Assembly: GCA_030656215.1 (NCBI GenBank)
Contig: JAUSOD010000040.1
Coordinates: 1-64,000 of the forward strand
Source: Azoarcus sp.
Lineage (GTDB): Bacteria; Pseudomonadota; Gammaproteobacteria; Burkholderiales; Rhodocyclaceae
Length of the DNA: 64,000 nucleotides
Reading direction: 5' to 3'
The notes below the pieces were generated by a model. It did not search any database. It saw nothing but the letters and a program-made list of their open reading frames with translations, and had not been told where the DNA came from. The position numbers and the translations under genes were made by a program. Position 1 is the first letter of the stretch, and every line of letters starts with the position of its first letter. Shown piece after piece: positions 25,236 through 33,205 of this stretch.

Positions 25236-26851
25236 AGCGGGCCGTGCGCATTGCCGCCATCGGCCATTGCTCGGCGCTCGGCCTGACACTGAGCGAGGCG
25301 ACCGACGCCTTGTGCAGCGACAGAGCCCGACCCGCGAGCAAACGCACGGTACTCGGCCGGCACTGGCCCTGGTTCGGCATGGCGCTTGCCGATGACGGCC
25401 CCGAGCTGCGCGCCCGCGACGCGATTACCCGCGTCGGCAAAGAACTGGCGGTGGCACTGCCCGCGGCAGACTGGTCGGCAACACCACTGTTCATTGCCTC
25501 GTCCTCGCTGCAGATGGGCGCACTGGAGACAAGCGCGCGAGAAGTCGGCAGCGTCGTGCTGCCCCCGGATGCAGCCGCCTTTTCGCAGCAGGTGGCCGAC
25601 TGGCTGGGCATTGCCGGTACGCCGTGGACCTTCTCCACCACCTGCACCTCAGGCCTGGCCGCACTCGACGCGGCTGCCACCCTGATCCGCAGCGGGGAAA
25701 TCGAGCGCGCACTGGTGCTGGCCATAGAGCTGGCCAACGACACCACATTGGCGGGGTTTTCCGGCCTGGGCCTGCTGGCAAGCGCATCCGGCGAGCCCGG
25801 GCTGGTACTTGGCGAGGCGGTGGCCGGGGTGCTGCTGACGGCCGCCGCCGGTCCGGGCTGGCACATCGCCGCCTGCCGTCTCGGCATCGACGGCCACTCG
25901 CCGACCGGGCCCGCACCCGACGGCAACGTGATCGCAACGGTGATCCGGTCTGCGCTGGCCGACGCTGGCCTGCATGCGGCCGACATCGGCCTGCTCAAAC
26001 CCCATGCCGGCGGTCTCGATGCCACCGCTGCGGCCGAAGCCCATGCGCTGACAGCAGTGTTCGGATCGACCCAGCCACGGCAGCTCGACTTCAAGGCTGC
26101 GCTTGGCCACACCCTCGGTGCCAGCGGCCTCGCCGAACTCGGCCTGCTGCTGGCAACGCCGGACCACGCCCCAAGCACTGCGCGCCACGCACTGTTCAAC
26201 CTGATCGGCTTCGGCGGCAGCATCGCAGCCCTGGTCCTGAGCCGCGACCGCTCCCACCCTACGACCGCGCTCGGCGATGAGGGAACCGCCACTGAGACTG
26301 CACGCATCACGCTCGAGCTCGACAGCGCCGAACTCACCCACCGCGCCCGTACCGCACTCGGCGCCCCTGTGCGCCGTGCCGGAACCTTGGCCGAACTGTG
26401 CCTCGCCGGCGTCGACGCCTGCCTGGATGCCACTGCGACCGAACAAGGCCCTGCGCGCTCAACCGCGGTACTGTTCGCCTCACGCAGCGGCCCGCGCGCA
26501 GCGTTTCACCGCGTGCTCGAGGATCTGTGCCTGCGCAACGAGGATCCGATGCCCTTCGACTTCCTCGCCACCCAGGCCATGCTCGCCGCCCTGCCGCTGA
26601 AGAATTGCCTACCCGAGCTGGAGGCGGCCTGCTACCTGCCGCTGACCGGCGATACCGAACTGCAGTGGCTGCGAATGACGACCCTCGCCCGCGCCTGGCT
26701 CGCGAGCGGCCGTCACGCCCGGGTGCTGCTCGGCATGGTCGAACCGGGGCAAGACAAGCACCACTGCGAGTGGCGCAGCCTGAGCGCTGCATCGCCTTCG
26801 GAGAGACCTCCGTCGGAATCACGCCCCCCATCTCGGCCCGGGCGCCGTTGA
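25232..26851 (+). CDS. Beta-ketoacyl-ACP synthase with extra C-terminal domain
   Basis: 539-residue ketosynthase. The first 340 residues form a KAS I/II-type domain: Cys138 in STTCTSGLAAL, His in LLKPHAGGLDATAAAEA and His in AALGHTLGASG, ending with IGFGGSIAALVLSR. An added part of about 190 residues starts near residue 345 and itself looks like an N-terminal thiolase-fold half (TAVLFASRSGP, LEAACYLPLTGDTE, AWLASGRHARVLLGMV). The last 25 residues are Pro/Arg/Ser-rich. By position it could serve chain initiation or priming (ApeR/ApeC-like role, uncertain). ATG 25232 overlaps the ACP stop. Confidence 0.85.
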   Translation: MKRAVRIAAIGHCSALGLTLSEATDALCSDRARPASKRTVLGRHWPWFGMALADDGPELRARDAITRVGKELAVALPAADWSATPLFIASSSLQMGALETSAREVGSVVLPPDAAAFSQQVADWLGIAGTPWTFSTTCTSGLAALDAAATLIRSGEIERALVLAIELANDTTLAGFSGLGLLASASGEPGLVLGEAVAGVLLTAAAGPGWHIAACRLGIDGHSPTGPAPDGNVIATVIRSALADAGLHAADIGLLKPHAGGLDATAAAEAHALTAVFGSTQPRQLDFKAALGHTLGASGLAELGLLLATPDHAPSTARHALFNLIGFGGSIAALVLSRDRSHPTTALGDEGTATETARITLELDSAELTHRARTALGAPVRRAGTLAELCLAGVDACLDATATEQGPARSTAVLFASRSGPRAAFHRVLEDLCLRNEDPMPFDFLATQAMLAALPLKNCLPELEAACYLPLTGDTELQWLRMTTLARAWLASGRHARVLLGMVEPGQDKHHCEWRSLSAASPSERPPSESRPPSRPGRR

Positions 26852-27013
26852 TCGTGGCGCCCTACGCAAGGCCATGCCACTGAATCCGAAGCAGAATTAT
26901 CAGCCGCGGCATAACCAAACCCTTACCCCCACCGCCAAAATACCGCACAATCGGGGCAAAACAGCAGTACGCACAAATCGCTTCCTCCCCAACCAGCACG
27001 GAGAGCCCCGACC

Positions 27014-28648
27014 ATGCGTGTAACCCTCGTTCACCCCGCCGGGTTCAACTTCGTGCCCGGACAGCCCGATTTCACCGTACTGGCCAACCGCATGGCGCCG
27101 ATCGGCATCCTGCAGCTGGCCTCGTGGCTCGAAAAGCACGGCCACCCGACCCAGTTGCATGACTGCATGGGCCCTTACGCGCCGCGCTCGCTGGAAGCCA
27201 ACGCCGAGCAGGTGATCGCCACCAGGCCCGAGCTCGTCGGCTTTTCTGCCACCACCTCGGGCTTCATGGACGCGGTGGACATGGCCGCGTATATCAAGCT
27301 CAAGCTGCCCCACGTCAAGATCTTCATCGGCAATGTGCATGCGTCGTCGATCGGCGCGCCGCTGCTCGACCACTTCCCCGAGATCGACTACCTGTGCATC
27401 GGCGAGGGCGAGGGCGCCATTCTCGACGTCGCCAACGGCCTTGCCGACAAGGATGTGGCCAACATCATCTACCGCGACGGCGGCGGCCATGCGGTGATCA
27501 ACGAGCGCCGCGCGCGTATCCTCGACCTCGACGAACTGCCCTTCCCCGCCTACGAAAAGCTTGCCGGCTTCCCGCACGGCTACCACCTGCCGCTGTTCTC
27601 CTACGAGAAGCGCTGGGGCGCGACCATGATCACCTCGCGCGGCTGCCCCTACACCTGTTCGTTCTGCGACCGCACGGTGTATGAGCGCCTGTACAAGTAC
27701 AACTCGGCGCAATACGTGCACGACCACATCCGCCATCTGCGCGACAACTTCGGCGTGCACCACATCAACATCTACGACGACCTGTTTACCGCACACAAGA
27801 AGCGCATCCACGAACTGTGCGAGTTGCTGATCGCCAAGCCGCTGGGGGTGGATTTCAACTGCGCGATCCGCACCGGCCATACCTCGGACGAGATGCTCGC
27901 GCTGCTCAAGCGCGCCGGCGCGCTGATGGTGTCGATGGGGATCGAGTCGGCCGACCCCGGCATGATGGAACGGCACAAGACCGGGGTGACGCTGGATGCG
28001 GTCAGAAAGACGGTGGAGCAGATCCACGCCGCCGGCCTGCGCGCCAAGGGCCTGTTCATCTTTGGCCTGCCGGGCGAGACCCCGGAGACGTTCAAGGCGA
28101 CCAGCGATTTCATCCTCGACCTCGACCTCGACGAGATGAACATGACCAAGTTCAGCCCGATGTACGGCGCGCCGATCTGGGATGAGTGCGTGTCGGGCAA
28201 AGAAGGCGACTTCGACGAGGACTGGCGGTTGATGAACTGCCTCAACTTCGTCTACAAGCCGAGCGGCTTCCAGTCGCGCGAGGAGATGGACGCGCTCTAC
28301 AACTGGCATGTGCGTCGTTACTACGACAGCAAGGCCTACCGCCGCCGCTTTGGAAAGAAGCTGTGGCAGCACCGCTGGAGCCTGTGGCACGTGCTCCGGC
28401 ATTTGCCGCAGATCATCCAGGCCGCACGCTACTTCAGCGCGGGCAAGGCCGAGCTCGAAGCGAACAAGCACAGCTTCGCCACTCATCCACGCCAGCCGCG
28501 CGGGCTCTCGCCTTTCCTGAGCCCGGAGTTGCAGGCCGATGCCATCGCCGCCATGTCGCCGGTGAAGGTGTCACGCAAGCCCAAGCCGCAGGCCCCGCCG
28601 TCGGCGGGTCGGACCATCGAGATCGTACGGGCGGGCTCGGCGGCCTGA
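27014..28648 (+). CDS. Cobalamin-binding radical SAM enzyme
   Basis: 544-residue class B-type radical SAM protein. Residues about 1-150 form a B12-binding Rossmann domain without the classic DxHxxG, with IGFSATTSGFMDAV-like core and FIGNVHASS. The radical SAM core holds the [4Fe-4S] ligands Cys211, Cys215 and Cys218 in CPYTCSFC, then MGIESADPGMMERHKTG and GLFIFGLPGETPET. The C-terminal 100 residues are basic and Pro-rich at the end. Enzymes of this type methylate unactivated carbons or rearrange lipids. It stands alone between the two halves of the pigment cluster, with its own GGAG site and 160- and 296-nt gaps. The substrate is unknown. Confidence 0.88.
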   Translation: MRVTLVHPAGFNFVPGQPDFTVLANRMAPIGILQLASWLEKHGHPTQLHDCMGPYAPRSLEANAEQVIATRPELVGFSATTSGFMDAVDMAAYIKLKLPHVKIFIGNVHASSIGAPLLDHFPEIDYLCIGEGEGAILDVANGLADKDVANIIYRDGGGHAVINERRARILDLDELPFPAYEKLAGFPHGYHLPLFSYEKRWGATMITSRGCPYTCSFCDRTVYERLYKYNSAQYVHDHIRHLRDNFGVHHINIYDDLFTAHKKRIHELCELLIAKPLGVDFNCAIRTGHTSDEMLALLKRAGALMVSMGIESADPGMMERHKTGVTLDAVRKTVEQIHAAGLRAKGLFIFGLPGETPETFKATSDFILDLDLDEMNMTKFSPMYGAPIWDECVSGKEGDFDEDWRLMNCLNFVYKPSGFQSREEMDALYNWHVRRYYDSKAYRRRFGKKLWQHRWSLWHVLRHLPQIIQAARYFSAGKAELEANKHSFATHPRQPRGLSPFLSPELQADAIAAMSPVKVSRKPKPQAPPSAGRTIEIVRAGSAA

Positions 28649-28944
28649 TCGACGGTGTCGAGGGGCTGCACCACGCAAGAAGAATCAGGCCAGGGAATCA
28701 CGCCGAGAGATCCGGACGAAGGGGCCGCACGGCGAACAGCCCCGTTCCGGCCGGCTGGTTCGCCGAGCTGAAACAGCAGGTAAAAGCGGTAAATGTCCTG
28801 TTCCTGAGCACGCAAAACAGCGAAAATTCACCATAGTCGAGTGACGACAGTTAACATTCCGCCTTTACGCCCGGATGTGGCTCGCTGATTTTGACCGGCG
28901 CCAGCCAACGCCCGGACCGATCGTTCCTGTGATGTGTACCCAAG

Positions 28945-29229
28945 ATGACCGAAACCTCCCCTTCCTCCGCCGATGCTGCGCTGCTGCATGAAGTTGCGGA
29001 GTTGATCGTTTCCGCGCTGAACCTCGAGATTCCGGCGGGCGAAATCGAACCCGATGCTCCGCTGTATGGCGAGGGTCTGGGACTGGACTCGATCGACATC
29101 CTCGAGGTCGCACTGGTGGTCTCCAAACGCTTCGGTTTCTCGCTGCGGGCCGACAACGAGGACAACCTGCAGATTTTCTCGTCGCTGCGCAGCCTGTCCG
29201 ACCACATCGCCGCCAACCGGGTCGGGTGA
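28945..29229 (+). CDS. Acyl carrier protein 2
   Basis: 94-residue acyl carrier protein. The modified Ser is in GLGLDSIDILEVALVVSKRF, and the N-terminus has LIVSALNLEIPAGEIEPD. It matches the second ACP (ApeF-like) that opens the core aryl-polyene block and precedes the COG4648 gene. The 296-nt gap upstream holds no gene that I can support and probably contains the promoter of this second transcription unit, although no clear -35/-10 pair was seen. Its stop overlaps the next start. Confidence 0.9.
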   Translation: MTETSPSSADAALLHEVAELIVSALNLEIPAGEIEPDAPLYGEGLGLDSIDILEVALVVSKRFGFSLRADNEDNLQIFSSLRSLSDHIAANRVG

Positions 29230-29912
29230 TGGGCAGCCCCCTGCGCCTCGGCCGCACCCTGCTGCTGGCCGTCGCGTTTGGCGCCTATCTGCTGCTTGCC
29301 CATCTGACCACCGCACCGGATCAGCCCAGCACGCTCGGCGCACTGGTGGCAGTCGTGCCCTATATGGCGATCGCGCTCGGCATGGCGGTGCGCAGCCGGC
29401 GCCGGACCTGGCCACTGCTGCTGTGGGCGGGGGTCGCCGGGCTCCTGGGCGTTTACTGGCCGCTGGTCGAATCACGCTTCGAGTGGATCTACTTCGTCCA
29501 GCACCTGGGTATGTTCTCGCTACTCGCCATCGGCTTCGGTCGTACCCTTGCCGCAGGGGTGGAGCCGATGATCAGCCGATTCGCCCGCCTCATCCATGGC
29601 GATCTCATGGCCCCGGCGCTGCAGCGTTACACGCGCGGCGCCACGCTGGCATGGACGATCTTCTTCGCCTCGATGGCGATCTGTTCGGCTTCATTGTTCT
29701 TTGCCGGCTCGATGCATGCGTGGTCGCTGCTGATCAATGTACTGACCCCGATCCTGATCGGGACGATGTTCGTGATCGAATTCGCCGTCCGCCAGGTGCT
29801 ACTGCCGCCGGCGCTGCGCACCGGTCTCGTCGACTCGGTGCGCGCCTTCCTCCACGCCTCCCGCGGCGCCACCCCACCCGCCACCTCACCCGCCACCCCA
29901 CCCGCTGCATGA
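29229..29912 (+). CDS. COG4648-family membrane protein (ApeG-like)
   Basis: About 227 residues with six or so hydrophobic segments, ending in a short Pro/Ala/Thr-rich tail (ATPPATSPATPPAA) encoded by small repeats. The FEWIYFVQHLGMFSLLAIGFGRTL and YTRGATLAWTIFFASMAICS stretches are typical of the COG4648 membrane proteins that accompany aryl-polyene clusters. Its molecular role is unknown; association with the membrane-bound assembly complex is a guess. GTG 29226 just before the ATG is an alternative start. It overlaps the ligase gene by 4 nt. Confidence 0.85.
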   Translation: MGSPLRLGRTLLLAVAFGAYLLLAHLTTAPDQPSTLGALVAVVPYMAIALGMAVRSRRRTWPLLLWAGVAGLLGVYWPLVESRFEWIYFVQHLGMFSLLAIGFGRTLAAGVEPMISRFARLIHGDLMAPALQRYTRGATLAWTIFFASMAICSASLFFAGSMHAWSLLINVLTPILIGTMFVIEFAVRQVLLPPALRTGLVDSVRAFLHASRGATPPATSPATPPAA

Positions 29913-31360
29913 CGGCTGTCGGCACGCTTCCTCTGCATTTCCCGTCACTACACACCGTGTCCCACCTGCCGCTCGTTTCCCACACCGATCCGGATGCCGT
30001 CATCGCCCGCCGCCATGGCGAGGTGATCAGCCTGCGCCGCTTCCTGGCCGACATCGAACGCGTCGCGGCCATGCTGCCGGACACGGAGCATGTGCTCAAT
30101 GTCTGTAGCGATCGCTATCACTTCGCGGTCGGCCTCGCCGCCAGCATGGTGTCGGGCAGAATCAGCCTGCTGCCCTCGACCTACACGCCCGAAACCCTGC
30201 GCCACCTCGCCGCCTTCGCGCCAGACTGCCAGGTGCTGACCGACGGCGAGGGCGCGCAGTTTTCGCTGCCCGCAATCCGCTTCCCCGAGCTGCACCGGGC
30301 CGACGAACTGCCGGCCGCCATGCCTGCCGTCCCGCAGCTCGAATCCACCCGGCTGGTGGCCTGGGTATTCACCTCCGGTTCCACCGGTACCCCGCTGCCA
30401 CACCGCAAGACCTGGGGTCGGCTGGTGATCAATGTGCGCGCCGAAGGCGTCGCCCTCGGGCTGGACCCGGCACGCCCCGCCACCCTGATCGGCACGGTAC
30501 CCCCGCAACATATGTACGGCTTCGAATCGACCGTGCTGGTGGCGTGGCAAAGCGGCGCCGCGTTCGACGCCGGGCGCCCCTTCTATCCGGCCGACATCGC
30601 TGCAGCCCTGGCCCGCACCCCCGCGCCCGCCGCCCTGATCACCACCCCCTTCCATCTGCGCACCCTGTTTGACGAAGGCGTCGCGCTGACCCAGGTGGAA
30701 CTGGTCGTATCGGCCACCGCACCGCTACCGGTGGAACTCGCCCATCAAGCCGAGGCGCGCCTCGGCGCGCCGCTGCTCGAGATCTACGGCTCCACCGAAA
30801 CGGGGCAGATCGCCACCCGGCGTAGCGCCCTCACCAGCGAGTGGACGCTGTTTCCCGGCATCCGGCTTGAGACCCGTGACGGCCAGACCTGGGCCGACGG
30901 TGGCCATATCGAAGTCGCGGTACCGATGTCGGACGTGATCGAACAGGTCGACACCCAGCGCTTCCTGCTCCGGGGGCGCAACGCCGACCTGATCAACATT
31001 GCCGGCAAGCGCACTTCGCTGGGCTACCTGAACCAGCAATTGCTCGCCATCCCGGGCGTGCGCGACGGCGGCTTTCACCTGCCCGACGGCGAACGCGACG
31101 GCCACATCACCCGCCTGGTCGCATTCGTCGTCGCCCCCGGACTCAGCGAGCGCGAACTGCGAGCCGCTTTGCGCGAACGCATCGACACCGCCTTCATGCC
31201 ACGCCCGCTGATCTTCCTCGACACCCTGCCGCGCAACGCCACCGGCAAACTGCCGCGGGAGACCTGCGAGGCCCTGCTTCAGGCCCACCTCAGGCGCAAA
31301 GTGGCGAATGCGCAGGAAACGGGTGCGCAGGGGACGGACGAGCAAGGGGTCGGGACGTGA
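29909..31360 (+). CDS. Aryl-acid AMP-ligase (ApeH/XanA2-like)
   Basis: 483-residue adenylate-forming enzyme, expected to activate the aromatic starter (such as 4-hydroxybenzoate or a hydroxycinnamate) and load it on an ACP. The P-loop is VFTSGSTGTPLPHRKTW, followed by GTVPPQHMYGFES and EIYGSTETGQIATR, and the C-terminal catalytic Lys is in LPRNATGKLPRET. No ammonia lyase or chorismate lyase gene for making the starter is in the window. A longer open frame upstream belongs to the ACP region and is not coding in this frame. The stop overlaps the next gene (GTGA). Confidence 0.9.
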   Translation: MTAVGTLPLHFPSLHTVSHLPLVSHTDPDAVIARRHGEVISLRRFLADIERVAAMLPDTEHVLNVCSDRYHFAVGLAASMVSGRISLLPSTYTPETLRHLAAFAPDCQVLTDGEGAQFSLPAIRFPELHRADELPAAMPAVPQLESTRLVAWVFTSGSTGTPLPHRKTWGRLVINVRAEGVALGLDPARPATLIGTVPPQHMYGFESTVLVAWQSGAAFDAGRPFYPADIAAALARTPAPAALITTPFHLRTLFDEGVALTQVELVVSATAPLPVELAHQAEARLGAPLLEIYGSTETGQIATRRSALTSEWTLFPGIRLETRDGQTWADGGHIEVAVPMSDVIEQVDTQRFLLRGRNADLINIAGKRTSLGYLNQQLLAIPGVRDGGFHLPDGERDGHITRLVAFVVAPGLSERELRAALRERIDTAFMPRPLIFLDTLPRNATGKLPRETCEALLQAHLRRKVANAQETGAQGTDEQGVGT

Positions 31361-31683
31361 GCGCCGGTAGCTGCATGCTGGAAATCCCGGCCGATCACCC
31401 CGCCTTCGCTGGCCACTTTCCGGACCATCCCATCGTGCCCGGCGTGGTCCTGGTGGACGCAGCGGCACGCGCGATTGCCGCGGCATTCGGATTGGGCGAG
31501 CCGTGCTGGCAGATCGGCAGCGTAAAGTTCGTGCGCCCGGTCGGTCCCGGCGAAGCCCTGCGTCTGAGCTGGAAGGCGCCCGCAGCCAGTGGTGCGATCG
31601 CCTTAAGCATCGACACCGCCGGCCAGCCAGTCGCCAGCGGAACGCTCACTCCGCGCCCGCCGGTCGGCAGGGACAGCGCATGA
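31357..31683 (+). CDS. Hotdog 3-hydroxyacyl-ACP dehydratase (ApeI-like)
   Basis: 108-residue FabA/FabZ-like protein. HPAFAGHFPDHPIVPGVVLVD is the dehydratase signature; as in other ApeI proteins an Asp (VLVDAA) takes the place of the FabZ Glu. It would remove water at each round, leaving the conjugated double bonds of the polyene. It starts at a GTG overlapping the ligase stop, and the next gene starts at its own stop. It is one of two dehydratases in the cluster. Confidence 0.88.
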   Translation: MSAGSCMLEIPADHPAFAGHFPDHPIVPGVVLVDAAARAIAAAFGLGEPCWQIGSVKFVRPVGPGEALRLSWKAPAASGAIALSIDTAGQPVASGTLTPRPPVGRDSA

Positions 31684-32642
31684 GGGCACGCCCGCCCCTC
31701 GTGCAGCCGAACGCGCGCCCGCCCGCCGCCGACTGGGCACGACGCCCCGAGCGCAGCAACATGGCCATGCTGCGCCTGATGGCATGGATCTCGCTGCGCC
31801 TCGGCCGACCAGCCGGACGCCTGGTGCTGCACCTTGTGGCGGCCTACTTCCTGCTGTTTTCGCCTGCCGCGCGGCGTGCCTCACGGGCCTACCTTGCGCG
31901 CGCGCTGGGACGTCCGGTCCGGCTCGCCGACGGCTACCGCCATGTCCTCAGCTTCGCCGCCACCATCCACGATCGGATATACCTGTTCAAGGACCGTTTC
32001 GACCTGTTCGACATCCGCATCGAAGGCGGCGAACTGATCAACGAGCAGATCGACAGTGGCCGCGGCGCGCTGCTGTTTGGCGCCCACATCGGCAGCTTCG
32101 AGGCCATCCGCGCCATCGGCCGGACCCAGCCGAGTCTGCGCATCGTGCTCGCCATGTACGAAGACAATGCGCGCAAGATCAACGCCCTGCTCGCAGCGCT
32201 CAATCCGGCCGCTCGCCCCGAAGTGATTGCGCTCGGCAGGCTCGATGCCATGCTCAAGGTACATGCCCGGCTGGCCGAAGGTGCGGTGGTCGGCGTGCTC
32301 GCCGACCGCAGCCTGGGCAACGAGCCACGACTGCCGGTACAGCTGCTCGGCAGTCCGGCCGCGCTGCCGGTCGGCCCTTTCCGCATGGCGGCGATGCTCG
32401 AGGCACGGATCATCTTCATGGCCGGTCTCTATCATGGCGGCAATCGCTATACCATCCGCTTTGAGCCGATTGCCGATTTCAGCCAGGTACCACGCGATCA
32501 GCGCGATGCCGCCATCCTGGCCGCAATGCAGACTTATGCGGCGGCAGTCGAGCGCTGCTGCCGTGAGGCACCGTCGAACTGGTTCAACTTCTTCGACTTC
32601 TGGAACGACTTCGCCCCGGGCGATCTCACCCCACCACCATGA
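31680..32642 (+). CDS. LpxL/HtrB-type acyltransferase (ApeJ-like part)
   Basis: 320-residue membrane-anchored acyltransferase of the lauroyl/myristoyl (LpxL) superfamily. One N-terminal hydrophobic segment (GRLVLHLVAAYFLLFSPAA) is followed by the active-site motif GAHIGSFEA, a His-x4-Glu variant of HxxxxD/E, then ADRSLGNEPRLPVQLLGSPAALPVGPF. In E. coli this domain is fused to a glycosyltransferase in ApeJ; here it stands alone. Role: probably attaches the polyene to a lipid carrier (inference). It overlaps both neighbours by 4 nt. Confidence 0.85.
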   Translation: MRARPPLVQPNARPPAADWARRPERSNMAMLRLMAWISLRLGRPAGRLVLHLVAAYFLLFSPAARRASRAYLARALGRPVRLADGYRHVLSFAATIHDRIYLFKDRFDLFDIRIEGGELINEQIDSGRGALLFGAHIGSFEAIRAIGRTQPSLRIVLAMYEDNARKINALLAALNPAARPEVIALGRLDAMLKVHARLAEGAVVGVLADRSLGNEPRLPVQLLGSPAALPVGPFRMAAMLEARIIFMAGLYHGGNRYTIRFEPIADFSQVPRDQRDAAILAAMQTYAAAVERCCREAPSNWFNFFDFWNDFAPGDLTPPP

Positions 32643-33205
32643 TCCTCCGCAGCCTCGTTCTTCTACTCACGCTCGTCGGGGGTTCAGCCCACACTGCAGA
32701 CTGGGGCCTCGCCCAACTGATGCGCATGCTCGCCGACAATGCCGGTGGCCGGGTAGGTTTCGTCGAAACCCGCCACCTCGCGATCCTCGATCAGCCGCTG
32801 ACGGCCACCGGTGAGCTGGTCTATATCGCGCCGGCGCGACTGGAACGCCACACCGAAACCCCGCTGCGCGAATCCATGGTGCTCGACGGCGACACCCTCA
32901 CCCTGACCCGCGAAGGCAAGACCCACACCCTGCGTCTGCGTGACTACCCCGAAGCCGCGGCACTGATCGAGAGCATCCGCGCCACCCTCGCCGGCGACCG
33001 GGCCGCGCTCGAACGCACTTATGCGCTGTCGCTGGCGGGCACCGCCGCACAATGGACGCTCGATCTGCTGCCCTCCGACCAGGCCGTTGCCAAGGTGGTG
33101 CTGCGCATCCGGGTCAGCGGCAGCAAGGGGGAAGTTCGCGGGGTGGAGATCCTGCAGGCCGATGGCGACCGTTCGGTGATGCGCATCGAGCCGCCCCGTC
33201 GATGA
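32639..33205 (+). CDS. LolA-like periplasmic carrier (ApeL-like)
   Basis: 188-residue protein with a Sec signal peptide (MILRSLVLLLTLVGGSAHTA). The mature part has the LolA-like sequence VGFVETRHLAILDQPLTATGELVYIAPARLERHT. Such proteins in aryl-polyene clusters are thought to carry the lipidic product across the periplasm, as LolA does with lipoproteins. It overlaps the acyltransferase gene before it and the MMPL gene after it. Confidence 0.87.
   Translation: MILRSLVLLLTLVGGSAHTADWGLAQLMRMLADNAGGRVGFVETRHLAILDQPLTATGELVYIAPARLERHTETPLRESMVLDGDTLTLTREGKTHTLRLRDYPEAAALIESIRATLAGDRAALERTYALSLAGTAAQWTLDLLPSDQAVAKVVLRIRVSGSKGEVRGVEILQADGDRSVMRIEPPRR

Noticed and set aside
26900-28486. 528-codon minus-strand frame opposite the radical SAM gene
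   Set aside because: Antisense shadow; the plus-strand product has the CxxxCxxC motif.
29054-31360. 768-codon frame merging ACP2, COG4648 and ligase regions
   Set aside because: Only the part from ATG 29909 resembles a protein family (AMP ligase); the earlier part is out of frame with ACP2 and the membrane protein.
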